From Pseudomonadota bacterium (GTDB taxonomy: Bacteria > Pseudomonadota > Alphaproteobacteria > Rhizobiales > Xanthobacteraceae), in the NCBI GenBank assembly GCA_023423415.1, contig JAFAFP010000132.1, positions 1 through 40,732 on the forward strand: a stretch of DNA of 40,732 nt, read 5' to 3'. Under the pieces are notes generated by a model. It was not told the origin of the DNA and searched no databases. It saw only the letters and a list, made by a program, of their open reading frames with translations. The stretch's first letter is position 1, and each line of letters opens with the position of its first letter. This document shows positions 33,121 through 40,185 of the stretch, piece after piece. A program made the position numbers and the translations under genes.

Positions 33121-33873
33121 TCAGTTCAACGCGAACCCGCCGTCGACAACCAGCGTTTGCCCCGTCATGAATTTCGAATCCTCGGACATGAGGAAGGCCA
33201 CGACGCCATCAAGATCGTCGGGCATCTGCTTGCGCTTGAGCATCTGCCGGTCCGCATAGTCGTTCCAGCGCTGCTGCGGGATGTCCTTGGTGGCGTCGAC
33301 AACGGTGAGGCCGGGCGCGAGACAGTTGACGCGGATCATTCGCTCGCCAAGCTCCCGCGCCAGCGAACGCGTCATGCCAATGATCGCCGATTTGCTGGTG
33401 ACATAATGCAAGAGACGCGGCGCGCCCCAAAACATGCTGTCCGACGACACCGTGACGATGGAGCCGCCTTGCGCCATCAGCGGCCCGACCGCGCGCACCG
33501 ACAACCAGGTTCCCCGCACGTTGATCGCCATCATGCGATCCCACACCTCGATCGGGATGTCATCGTAGGTCTTGCCACCGACATTGTTGGCCCAGCCGGC
33601 ATTGGCGACGAGACCGTGAATGCCGTCCCGGCCGCGCGCGGCCACCTCCGCCATATGACACACCGACTCCTCGGAGGAGACATCGACCTGGACGAACTCC
33701 GCATCGAAGCCCTGCGCCTTCAGCTTGTATTCAGCGTCAGCGCCGAGCCCAGGATCGATTTCGGCAATGACGACGCTCGCCCCTTCCCGGGCCAATCGTT
33801 CGGCAAATGCGTAGCCAAGGCCGCGTCCGGCGCCGGTCACGACAATACGTTTGCCAGCAAATCGTTGGTTCAT
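33121..33873 (-). CDS. Short-chain dehydrogenase/reductase
   Basis: A 250-residue SDR with VTGAGRGLGYAFAERL, the VANAGW segment replacing the usual NNAG, catalytic HYVTSKSAI (Y-x-x-x-K) preceded by VTVSSDS, and a final GQTLVVDGGFALN. NAD specificity is suggested by an acidic residue after the second strand (IAEIDPG). It probably oxidises an alcohol or dihydrodiol-like intermediate in the catabolic set. ATG 33873 is taken over a distal ATG at 33930. Neighbours are the flavin monooxygenase (downstream) and an unknown gene 25 nt upstream. Confidence 0.87.
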   Translation of the reverse strand: MNQRFAGKRIVVTGAGRGLGYAFAERLAREGASVVIAEIDPGLGADAEYKLKAQGFDAEFVQVDVSSEESVCHMAEVAARGRDGIHGLVANAGWANNVGGKTYDDIPIEVWDRMMAINVRGTWLSVRAVGPLMAQGGSIVTVSSDSMFWGAPRLLHYVTSKSAIIGMTRSLARELGERMIRVNCLAPGLTVVDATKDIPQQRWNDYADRQMLKRKQMPDDLDGVVAFLMSEDSKFMTGQTLVVDGGFALN

Positions 33874-33898
33874 GCTCGCTCGTCCACACGTCCGTCTT

Positions 33899-34297
33899 TC
33901 AGTAGCGATCGCCTTCCGCCGCGACCGCATACTGAAAATAATTCACCTGTTCGCTGTCGTAGATGGTGACGGACGCACCGCCACCGGCGCGTCCGGAAAA
34001 CCGTTCATTGCTGATGTGGTCGTATCCATCGAAAGCGATGTCGCCGCTCAGATGCAGATCGACAGCCCTGCGGTCGTCAGAAAGCAGGAGCCGCTCCCCG
34101 CTCACGCGCACCGCCACCCCCGAAGCGATATCGACAAAGCCATCGGGGGTCGGACGGATATCGAAGGATTCGCCGGTGCCCAGCGAATGGACCAGCACGG
34201 GACAGCGACCGGACCTGCGCCGGTGCGCTTCCACCGCAATGATGCGCCGGACATCACCCTGTTGCATGACGATGTCCGGTGCGGCTGGCAGGAGCAC
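33899..34297 (-). CDS. Unknown small protein in the catabolic set
   Basis: About 132 residues from GTG 34297, or 122 from ATG 34267; neither has a strong ribosome-binding site. The protein is rich in beta-type sequence (GESFDIRPTPDGFVDIASGVAVRVSGERLLLSDDR, with no cysteine cluster) and ends YDSEQVNYFQYAVAAEGDRY. It has no signal peptide and no motif that I recognise. Its place, tightly packed between the VOC gene (2 nt before the GTG) and the SDR (25 nt), argues that it is a real gene of the pathway, perhaps a small binding or isomerase-like protein; that is inference. Confidence 0.6.
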   Translation of the reverse strand: MLLPAAPDIVMQQGDVRRIIAVEAHRRRSGRCPVLVHSLGTGESFDIRPTPDGFVDIASGVAVRVSGERLLLSDDRRAVDLHLSGDIAFDGYDHISNERFSGRAGGGASVTIYDSEQVNYFQYAVAAEGDRY

Positions 34298-34299
34298 GA

Positions 34300-35250
34300 C
34301 TAGGCATGACCGCGACCGCTCCGATCTTGCGTCGCCACCTGCCGGCGCGTATTGCCGTCGATGCCGCCGGCAATCGCCCATTCCGCAAACAGCTCCGGTT
34401 TGCGTTCGAACGTCCCCGGCTTCCAGTCTTCGGTGCAGTAATCCTCATCGGCATAATATTCGAGCGGAGCCGCCAGCGGATTCTCGAAATACCAGAAATA
34501 GGCCGATGAGATCGGATGACGGCCTGGTCCGATCTCGGTCTTCCAGCCCTTCTTGCTCATCGCAATTCCACCACCGATGACTTCATGGATGTCGGTGACC
34601 GTGAAAGCGACATGGTTGATGCCGGCGCGGCCGGGCCGATTGAGCATGAACAGATTGTGGTGATCGCCCACCTGTTGACAGCGCGTGAACACGCCGTGGC
34701 CGGGATATTCGTCGCTGATCACAAAGCCGAGCTTCTCGGTATAGAACGCACGCATCGCGGCGAAATCGGCGGCAAAGAGCACGACATGGCCGATATTGAT
34801 CGGGCGCGCCTGATCATGGATCGGCGAACGCTGGTTGACGCGTTGATGCGATCCCGGCGCATTGGGCTGTGTCGGCTGTACCGTGATCGGCTTGCGCTTG
34901 CTGACACGGAACGCAAGACTCAGGCCGTTGGGATCGGTGACGCGCGGCAATCCATCGGCGCCTGTGCGGAAATTGTCGACGGTACGCAAGGTGGCGAGCG
35001 TCTTCTCCAATTCCTGCTCGTTTGCTGCGCCCCAGATCACCTCGCGCACGGTATTCCCGCTCTCGATTGCCGGCGGCAAATCAGCGGCGTCGTGCGGGCG
35101 CACGATCACCTCGGCTCCGTCACGGGTCTGATAGACCAGCTTGTCGTCGGCAATCGAAACCGGGCTGACGCCCCAATCGTCCAGAAATCGCTTGGCCTCG
35201 GCCATGTCAGCCACGCCGAAAATGACAGCGTCGATTCCAGTGAGCGCCAT
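34300..35250 (-). CDS. Two-domain VOC protein, extradiol-dioxygenase type
   Basis: A 316-residue protein with two VOC modules. The first (about 1-115) is degenerate; the second (about 148-270) has the metal pattern of type I extradiol dioxygenases: a histidine in NIGHVVLF, a second in GINHVAFTV, and a glutamate in APLEYYAD. This fold and length fit ring-cleavage dioxygenases that open catechol-like or hydroxypyridine rings with Fe(II) or Mn(II). ATG 35250 has GGAGG about 9 nt upstream; an extension to 35301 is less likely. Its last 40 residues are polar. It lies between the cupin and unknown genes, so ring cleavage of the product of the flavin monooxygenase is a reasonable guess. Confidence 0.78.
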   Translation of the reverse strand: MALTGIDAVIFGVADMAEAKRFLDDWGVSPVSIADDKLVYQTRDGAEVIVRPHDAADLPPAIESGNTVREVIWGAANEQELEKTLATLRTVDNFRTGADGLPRVTDPNGLSLAFRVSKRKPITVQPTQPNAPGSHQRVNQRSPIHDQARPINIGHVVLFAADFAAMRAFYTEKLGFVISDEYPGHGVFTRCQQVGDHHNLFMLNRPGRAGINHVAFTVTDIHEVIGGGIAMSKKGWKTEIGPGRHPISSAYFWYFENPLAAPLEYYADEDYCTEDWKPGTFERKPELFAEWAIAGGIDGNTRRQVATQDRSGRGHA

Positions 35251-35345
35251 GATGAATATCCTCCCTTGAACGGTTGCCATTGATGGCAGCGCAAAACCCA
35301 ACCGGTAGCGGGGCGCGCCTCCGAAAGCGGCGCGCCCAGAGCGGA

Positions 35346-35876
35346 TTAGCCCCGCTTCACTTTCGACAGCGGATGCTCCGGCGGATAGGTCGGCGTCACC
35401 GGCTTGGGAGATCCGATCAGCACCATGATGATTGCTTCTTCATCGCCGACATTGATCTCGCCGCGATACACACCGGGCGGGACCGAGACGCAGTCGCGCT
35501 CCCCGAGCACGGCTTCCCAATATTCACCGTCCTTTTCCGTCATGAACTTGACCTTGCCGCGCAGGACGAAAAACACTTCTTCCGCGTCGACATGCAGATG
35601 CATCGGACCTTCCGCGCCAGGCGGCAGGATCATATTGGACAGCGTGAAATGCTCGGCGGGTATCACATTGGTATCACTGGCGACGCCGGTGCCGCCTGTT
35701 CCAATGAATCGCTTCTGCGCGCGACGATATTTCGGATCGTAGTCGGCCTGAAACTTGAGTGCGTTCCAGTCATACTGCCGATCCGCTACCCGCGCGACGC
35801 GGCTGTTCATCCAGGCGTCGTAGCTGGCGCCGTCCGGACGATCCCAGGAGCGTTTCGGTGTCGTCATGTCGTTCAT
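35346..35876 (-). CDS. Cupin-domain protein
   Basis: A 176-residue cupin. Motif 1 is GPMHLHVDAEEVFFVLRG, with two histidines and a glutamate as metal ligands. Motif 2 reads SVPPGVYRGEIN, where the usual third histidine is replaced by arginine, so a mononuclear metal site may have an incomplete ligand set. The N-terminal 60 residues are polar with FIGTGGTGVASDTN before the barrel. Cupins here could be dioxygenases, isomerases or non-catalytic sensors; no choice is possible. ATG 35876 has GGAGA upstream at suitable spacing (an ATG at 35867 is also in frame). It is 42 nt after the iclR stop, so co-transcription with iclR is possible. Confidence 0.82.
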   Translation of the reverse strand: MNDMTTPKRSWDRPDGASYDAWMNSRVARVADRQYDWNALKFQADYDPKYRRAQKRFIGTGGTGVASDTNVIPAEHFTLSNMILPPGAEGPMHLHVDAEEVFFVLRGKVKFMTEKDGEYWEAVLGERDCVSVPPGVYRGEINVGDEEAIIMVLIGSPKPVTPTYPPEHPLSKVKRG

Positions 35877-35918
35877 GGCTGGTCTCCTTTGCCGTGCATC
35901 GAATTGCAAAAATCCGAA

Positions 35919-36818
35919 CTATCTTGCGGTCCGCCGTTCCGAAGGCGAATTAGCATCTCCCGCACGCACCTGACGCCCGAGATCGTGCGAGATAGCCTGC
36001 GCCGCGGCGATGACTTCAGCTTTCAGAGGGCCGTTCAGTTCGGCATCGGTCGTAAACAAGGCGACGACGGAAATGTTGATCGCAGCAATGATCTGACCGC
36101 TGACGTCGTATATCGGCGCAGCGACGCTGGCGACGCCGGGTTCATATACCGCATTCTGCACGACCACGCCGTTGCCACGATCCGCAGCGACTTGTTTGAG
36201 CAAGGCAGGAACATTGACCGCCTTCTTGGAGCTCAGCGAGCCACCCTGCTCATCATGATACAATTCGCGAATCTCGACATCGGACAGTTTCGACAGCAGG
36301 ATGCGCCCCATTGCGGTGACGTTCGCCGGCAGACGTGTCCCGACATGAACGGTGCTCGCGATCGAGCGTCGCGTCGCGACCCGTGCGAGATACATCACAT
36401 CGCGCCCTTGAAGTTCGCCAAGATGCGCGGACCAACTGGTCCTGTCGCGCAGGCGGACCAGATGCGGCATCGCAACCTCAACCAGATCGCGTGACGCAAG
36501 ATAGCCGTAGCCGAGGCGCAGCACCTGCGGCCCTAGCGCGTAGCCCTTGGTCTCCGGATCGCATTCGACGAAGCCGAGATGACCGAGCGTATAGAGAAGC
36601 CGGTAAGCCGAAGACCGCGTGACTCCAAGACCAGCCGCGATCTCCGACAATGACAGCTTGCGACGGTCACCTGACAGCCGTTGCAGGATATCGATGCCAC
36701 GGATGAGCGCGGGCACCAGATAGCGCTCGTCGATGCCACCATTCACTGCCAATTGCGGCCGACCGCCGGTCTTCGCCGCCGCTCGCTGCTTCCTTGGCTG
36801 CGCGCGCTTGCTCATCAT
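35919..36818 (-). CDS. IclR-family transcriptional regulator
   Basis: A 299-residue regulator. A basic tail (MSKRAQPRKQRAAAKTGGR) precedes the winged helix-turn-helix (LSLSEIAAGLGVTRSSAYRLLYTLGHLGFVE, about 55-86), then the IclR effector domain with LGELQGRDVMYLARV, LPANVTAMGRILLS, the GVVVQNAVYEPGVASVAAPIYD segment and AAINISV. Effectors of this family are often the pathway substrate or an intermediate. ATG 36818 has no visible Shine-Dalgarno sequence and is only about 28 nt from the predicted transcription start. It is divergent from the ABC transporter genes and probably controls both directions and itself. Confidence 0.9.
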   Translation of the reverse strand: MMSKRAQPRKQRAAAKTGGRPQLAVNGGIDERYLVPALIRGIDILQRLSGDRRKLSLSEIAAGLGVTRSSAYRLLYTLGHLGFVECDPETKGYALGPQVLRLGYGYLASRDLVEVAMPHLVRLRDRTSWSAHLGELQGRDVMYLARVATRRSIASTVHVGTRLPANVTAMGRILLSKLSDVEIRELYHDEQGGSLSSKKAVNVPALLKQVAADRGNGVVVQNAVYEPGVASVAAPIYDVSGQIIAAINISVVALFTTDAELNGPLKAEVIAAAQAISHDLGRQVRAGDANSPSERRTAR

Positions 36819-36828
36819 ATTTTACACG

Positions 36829-36865
36829 TGTTTCGCATATTAAACACAATATATCATACGAAACA
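36829..36865. promoter_or_regulatory. Candidate IclR operators at the iclR promoter
   Basis: TGTTTCGCATATTAAACA (36829-36846) has 5-bp inverted arms, and TATATCATACGAAACA (36850-36865) carries the same CGAAACA half-site inverted. Together with 37019-37034 these share a TGTTTCG/TGTTCG half-site. They cover the start region and -10 of the predicted iclR promoter, which suggests autorepression. Confidence 0.5.
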
Positions 36866-36880
36866 GAAGTTGGAAAGCAA
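36853..36880 (-). promoter_or_regulatory. Predicted iclR promoter
   Basis: On the minus strand TTGCTT (36880-36875) and TATGAT (36858-36853) are separated by 16 nt, with start near 36846. The -10 overlaps one of the candidate operators. Confidence 0.55.
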
Positions 36881-36969
36881 TCGTCACGCAACGCAGCAGA
36901 GAAGGTCACAGGCAGGAAAGAGGGTGCGGGAATAGCGCGCAGCCTTTGACCGATTGGCCGGATGAAAGA

Positions 36970-36998
36970 TTGACTCCGCCAACAAGGAAAGATTGAAT
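36970..36998 (+). promoter_or_regulatory. Possible promoter of the ABC transporter operon
   Basis: TTGACT at 36970-36975 and TTGAAT at 36993-36998 are 17 nt apart. The -10 is a weak match. The start would be near 37005, just before the palindrome at 37019. Confidence 0.4.
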
Positions 36999-37018
36999 TG
37001 CGCAATATTTGAACTGAC

Positions 37019-37034
37019 TGTTCATATACGAACA
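37019..37034. promoter_or_regulatory. Candidate IclR operator in the ABC operon leader
   Basis: TGTTCATATACGAACA is a 16-bp near-perfect palindrome (one mismatched pair). IclR-family operators often contain GTTC/GAAC half-sites of this sort. It lies 18 bp before the GTG of the ATPase gene and after the predicted promoter, so binding would block transcription. Confidence 0.55.
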
Positions 37035-37052
37035 ATCGCTGGAGGCATCGCG

Positions 37053-37850
37053 GTGCATGCGAACGGCTCTAACGTCCTGAAGCTGGAGAATGTCGAACGG
37101 CGCTTTCCGGCGCGCGTCGCAGGAAAGCCAGCATTCACCGCGGTTCGCGATCTCAGCTTTCAAGTCGATCGTGGCGAATTTGTTTCGATCGTCGGACCGT
37201 CCGGTTGCGGCAAAAGCACACTGCTCAATCTGGTCGCCGGCCTCGACCGTCCGAGCGAAGGCACGGTCAGCCTGCTCGGCGAAAAGGTTTCCGGTCCCAA
37301 CTCCAGCGTCGGCTTCATGCTGCAGAAAGATCTGCTGCTGCCTTGGCGGACGGTTCTCCACAATGTGGAATTTGGTCTCGAAGCTCGCAACATCAGCAAG
37401 GCCGAACGCCGGGAGCGCGCGTTGCGCGAATTGAAGCGTTGTCGCCTGCTCGAATTTGCCGATCGCTATCCTTACCAGATTTCCGGTGGACAACGTCAGC
37501 GCGCTGCGCTCGCGCGCACGCTGGCCATCGATCCCAACGTCGTCCTGCTCGACGAACCATTCTCGGCGCTCGACGCCCAGACCAAGTTGATCCTGCAAAA
37601 GAGTTTTGCCGAAACAATCGCAGGCTCCGGGCTTACGACTTTGCTGATTACGCACGATCTTTCCGAAGCCGTGGCGATGTCCGATCGTATCCTGGTGATG
37701 AGCGATGGCCCCGGCCGCATCGTCGAGGAAATCGATGTCGGACTACCCGACCGTGACAATCCGATTGAACGCCTTGCTATGCCGCGGGCAGGTGAAATCG
37801 TGGCACATCTTTTTCATGCACTTCATATCGACAACAGGCTCGACGCATGA
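37053..37850 (+). CDS. NitT/TauT-type ABC transporter ATP-binding protein
   Basis: A 265-residue ATPase of the nitrate/sulfonate/taurine (SsuB/TauB) ABC family. Walker A GPSGCGKST is at 48-56, the Q-loop MLQKDLLLPWRT follows, then the signature ISGGQRQR, Walker B VVLLDEPFSALD and the switch histidine in LLITHDLSEA. It energises uptake through the permease at 40186. The start is GTG 37053 with GGAGG 7 nt upstream; ATG-like extensions to 36993 would run through the operator. Downstream, 22 nt separate it from a flavin monooxygenase gene, an unusual insertion among transporter genes. Confidence 0.93.
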   Translation: MHANGSNVLKLENVERRFPARVAGKPAFTAVRDLSFQVDRGEFVSIVGPSGCGKSTLLNLVAGLDRPSEGTVSLLGEKVSGPNSSVGFMLQKDLLLPWRTVLHNVEFGLEARNISKAERRERALRELKRCRLLEFADRYPYQISGGQRQRAALARTLAIDPNVVLLDEPFSALDAQTKLILQKSFAETIAGSGLTTLLITHDLSEAVAMSDRILVMSDGPGRIVEEIDVGLPDRDNPIERLAMPRAGEIVAHLFHALHIDNRLDA

Positions 37851-37872
37851 TGTTCGCGCGCGCTTTTGAAAG

Positions 37873-39033
37873 ATGATGCACTTGCAACACGGAGTAGCCA
37901 TCGTTGGCGGGGGTATCGCGGGGTCGGCGCTTTCGATTGCGCTGGCCCGCCGCGGGATTCGCGTAACGTTGATCGAGCGCGAAGCGCAATGGATGCCCGC
38001 AAGTTCGGGTATTTTCATCTACAGCAATGGATTACTGGCGCTCGATCGGCTCGGCGTCCTTAACGATATCTGCGAGAAAGGTTGGGTCAGCCCAGATGGC
38101 GGCAATCTCTATCTGTCGGCGGATGGCGAAACGATCACGCGGACGGTTTACCCGCGCTTGGGCGACCGCATACCCGCGATCGTTGGCATGCGCCGGGTCG
38201 ATCTGCATCGTGTCCTTGCCTCGCACATGGAACGTCTCGGTATCGACATTCGTCTTGGAGTCAGCATCACCTCGATCAGCGAGACCAATTCTGTACAGCC
38301 AGTGGAACTGGTTCTGTCCAATGGCGATGCACTGACCTGCGATGCGCTGATTGGTGCTGATGGCATCCGCTCGCAGATTCGCACGCACCTGTTTGGCGCG
38401 ATCGAGCCGGTCTTCACCGGCTTCGGCGTCTGGCGCAGCACGCACACTAAGCCAGCCAACATCGACACCAAGATCATGATGATGGGCGTCGGCACTCGCC
38501 TCGGGATCATGCCGATCAGTCGGAACGAACTCTATATGTTCGGGACGACGCGCGAACCGGGAAAACCGTTCTATCCTCGCGATCGCTGGGCCGACGAGAT
38601 GCGGCGGAAGTTCGCCGGCTTCAAAGGGCCGGCCGCGCCGCTACTCGATCAGATCACACCGGATGGCGTATTCTACACGGCAATAGAAGAAGTGCATTTG
38701 CCGTTGCCGTGGGCCAAGGGCCGGGCACTTCTGATCGGCGATGCCGCGCACTCCTCTTCCCCGTTCATGGGACAGGGCGGCGCAATGGCGCTGGAAGACG
38801 CCCTGACACTTGCAGAAATGCTGGTCAATGGCGGCGACGTTTCCACTATCCTTGCTGAGTTTGGCGAGCGGCGCTTCGATCGATGCAAGTTCGTGCAGGA
38901 CACCTCACGCCGGGTTGGTCAGGCGGGTGCGATCGAGGACATTCAATCGAGTATTGCCCGCAATGAACAAATGCGCGTCAACGCCCAACGTGATGTCGAT
39001 GCATTCTACACTCGCATGGCCGCAGAGGTCTGA
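37873..39033 (+). CDS. Second FAD-dependent monooxygenase
   Basis: A 386-residue group A flavin monooxygenase. Seen: VAIVGGGIAGSALSIALARRG, the GMRRVDLHRVLASHM segment, LIGADGIRSQIR and LIGDAAHSSSPFMGQGGAMALEDA. It differs from the monooxygenase at 31956 across most of its length, so the two are paralogues and not recent duplicates. Placed inside the transporter operon, it probably carries out the first hydroxylation of the imported compound, or a second step. The start is ATG 37873 (an adjacent ATG at 37876 is equivalent). A 160-nt gap separates it from the binding-protein gene. Confidence 0.87.
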   Translation: MMHLQHGVAIVGGGIAGSALSIALARRGIRVTLIEREAQWMPASSGIFIYSNGLLALDRLGVLNDICEKGWVSPDGGNLYLSADGETITRTVYPRLGDRIPAIVGMRRVDLHRVLASHMERLGIDIRLGVSITSISETNSVQPVELVLSNGDALTCDALIGADGIRSQIRTHLFGAIEPVFTGFGVWRSTHTKPANIDTKIMMMGVGTRLGIMPISRNELYMFGTTREPGKPFYPRDRWADEMRRKFAGFKGPAAPLLDQITPDGVFYTAIEEVHLPLPWAKGRALLIGDAAHSSSPFMGQGGAMALEDALTLAEMLVNGGDVSTILAEFGERRFDRCKFVQDTSRRVGQAGAIEDIQSSIARNEQMRVNAQRDVDAFYTRMAAEV

Positions 39034-39193
39034 GAAGCAATGTTGAGCATCGTTTCAACTACCGCAATTCGCGTCTGCTGCGATCTTTGCTTGCAGGTCG
39101 CTGCAGGATCTTGGCTAGCGCACAGCCTCATAACCAAACCTGACTCGACGCAATGCTGCGATCGCGTCTCTATAGAAAAGGGGAGAATTTAAC

Positions 39194-40171
39194 ATGCTGA
39201 TTACACGGCGCACCGCAGTTGGCGGTTTGTTGGCAAGTGCGGCCATTCGTCCGGCGTTAGCTGCTCCCGAACAGCTCACCTATCTGTTCCCGGCTCCGGC
39301 CTTTCTTCCGGCCTTTCTTCCCTTTCAACTCGCAAAGAAGCGCGACTATTTCACCGCCAACAATGTCGCCGTGAATTTCCAGACCGGAAAAGGCGGCGCC
39401 GACGTCGCCACCCAGGTTGCCGTTGGCAATGCCGATCTCGGCGGTGGGCTTGGAGAAACATCGATGATCGTGCGCGCGAACGACCTGCCGGTCCGCGCGG
39501 TCGCGCAACTTGGATCGCATCCGCTGTTTCAGCTCGTTACCCGGAAAGAGAGCAACATCAAATCGCCGGCCGATCTGCGCGGCAAAAAGATGGGCGTGAT
39601 CGGTTATCAGGATACGGGCTATTACGCACTGCTCGCCGTGCTCGCCAAGGCCGGCCTCAAGCGCACCGACCTTGAAATTCAGGCGGTCGGCCCGGCCGGC
39701 GTAACGCAATTGATGATCGCAAAGTCGCTCGACGGCATCATGGCGACGCCGGAATGGGCGGACACGATCGAAACAGCCGGCGTCCCGCTCGATCGCTACA
39801 AGATTGATCAGGTCTTCCCGGCCATGGCGCAGGCGATCCTGGCCTCCGACAAGATCATCAAGGAACGTCCGGCGGCAGTGCGCGGCTTCGTGAAGTCGAT
39901 CATGCAAGCAGTGCGCGATTGCATCGCCGATCCGGCGGCCGCGGCACGCGATTACGTTTCGGCGGTACCGCAGCATGCCGGCAAGGAAGCCGACATCGAG
40001 CGCATCCTTCGCCGCTATGTCTCGGACGTCTATCAGACCGAGCCGGCCTCGGCGCTCGGCCGCTTCGACCCCGAACGGATGCGGACGGTGCAGCAATTCT
40101 ACGTCGAGAACAAGATCGTTCAGAAGGCCGTGCCGATCGAAGATCTCTACACCAATGAGTTCGTGAGCTAG
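39194..40171 (+). CDS. ABC transporter substrate-binding protein (NMT1/SsuA-like)
   Basis: A 325-residue periplasmic binding protein. The N-terminus ITRRTAVGGLLASAA has a twin arginine and a hydrophobic core ending in RPALA before APEQ, so Tat or Sec export is possible. The mature protein has the NMT1/THI5-like pattern: a binding lobe with TYLFPAPAFLPAFLPFQLAKKRDYF, GNADLGGGLGETSMIV, the SPADLRGKKMGVIGYQDTGYYALL hinge and a late GFVKSIMQAVRD. This family binds aromatic acids, sulfonates, nitrate or thiamine precursors. ATG 39194 follows GGGGAG. It begins 160 nt after the flavin monooxygenase and is followed 14 nt later by the permease. Confidence 0.9.
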   Translation: MLITRRTAVGGLLASAAIRPALAAPEQLTYLFPAPAFLPAFLPFQLAKKRDYFTANNVAVNFQTGKGGADVATQVAVGNADLGGGLGETSMIVRANDLPVRAVAQLGSHPLFQLVTRKESNIKSPADLRGKKMGVIGYQDTGYYALLAVLAKAGLKRTDLEIQAVGPAGVTQLMIAKSLDGIMATPEWADTIETAGVPLDRYKIDQVFPAMAQAILASDKIIKERPAAVRGFVKSIMQAVRDCIADPAAAARDYVSAVPQHAGKEADIERILRRYVSDVYQTEPASALGRFDPERMRTVQQFYVENKIVQKAVPIEDLYTNEFVS

Positions 40172-40185
40172 CGGGAGCACAAGCC

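Noticed and set aside
32767..33969. Plus-strand open frame of about 400 codons across the monooxygenase and SDR genes
   Set aside because: It spans two well-supported genes on the other strand and has no recognisable domain.
31956..35250. A complete nicotinate (nic) degradation pathway
   Set aside because: Only one gene resembles NicC; no recognisable NicAB hydroxylase, NicX dioxygenase, NicD deformylase or NicF amidase is present in the window.
35274..36494. Plus-strand open frame of about 406 codons over cupin and iclR
   Set aside because: Antisense to two genes with intact motifs, crossing their intergenic gap; composition is that of a shadow.
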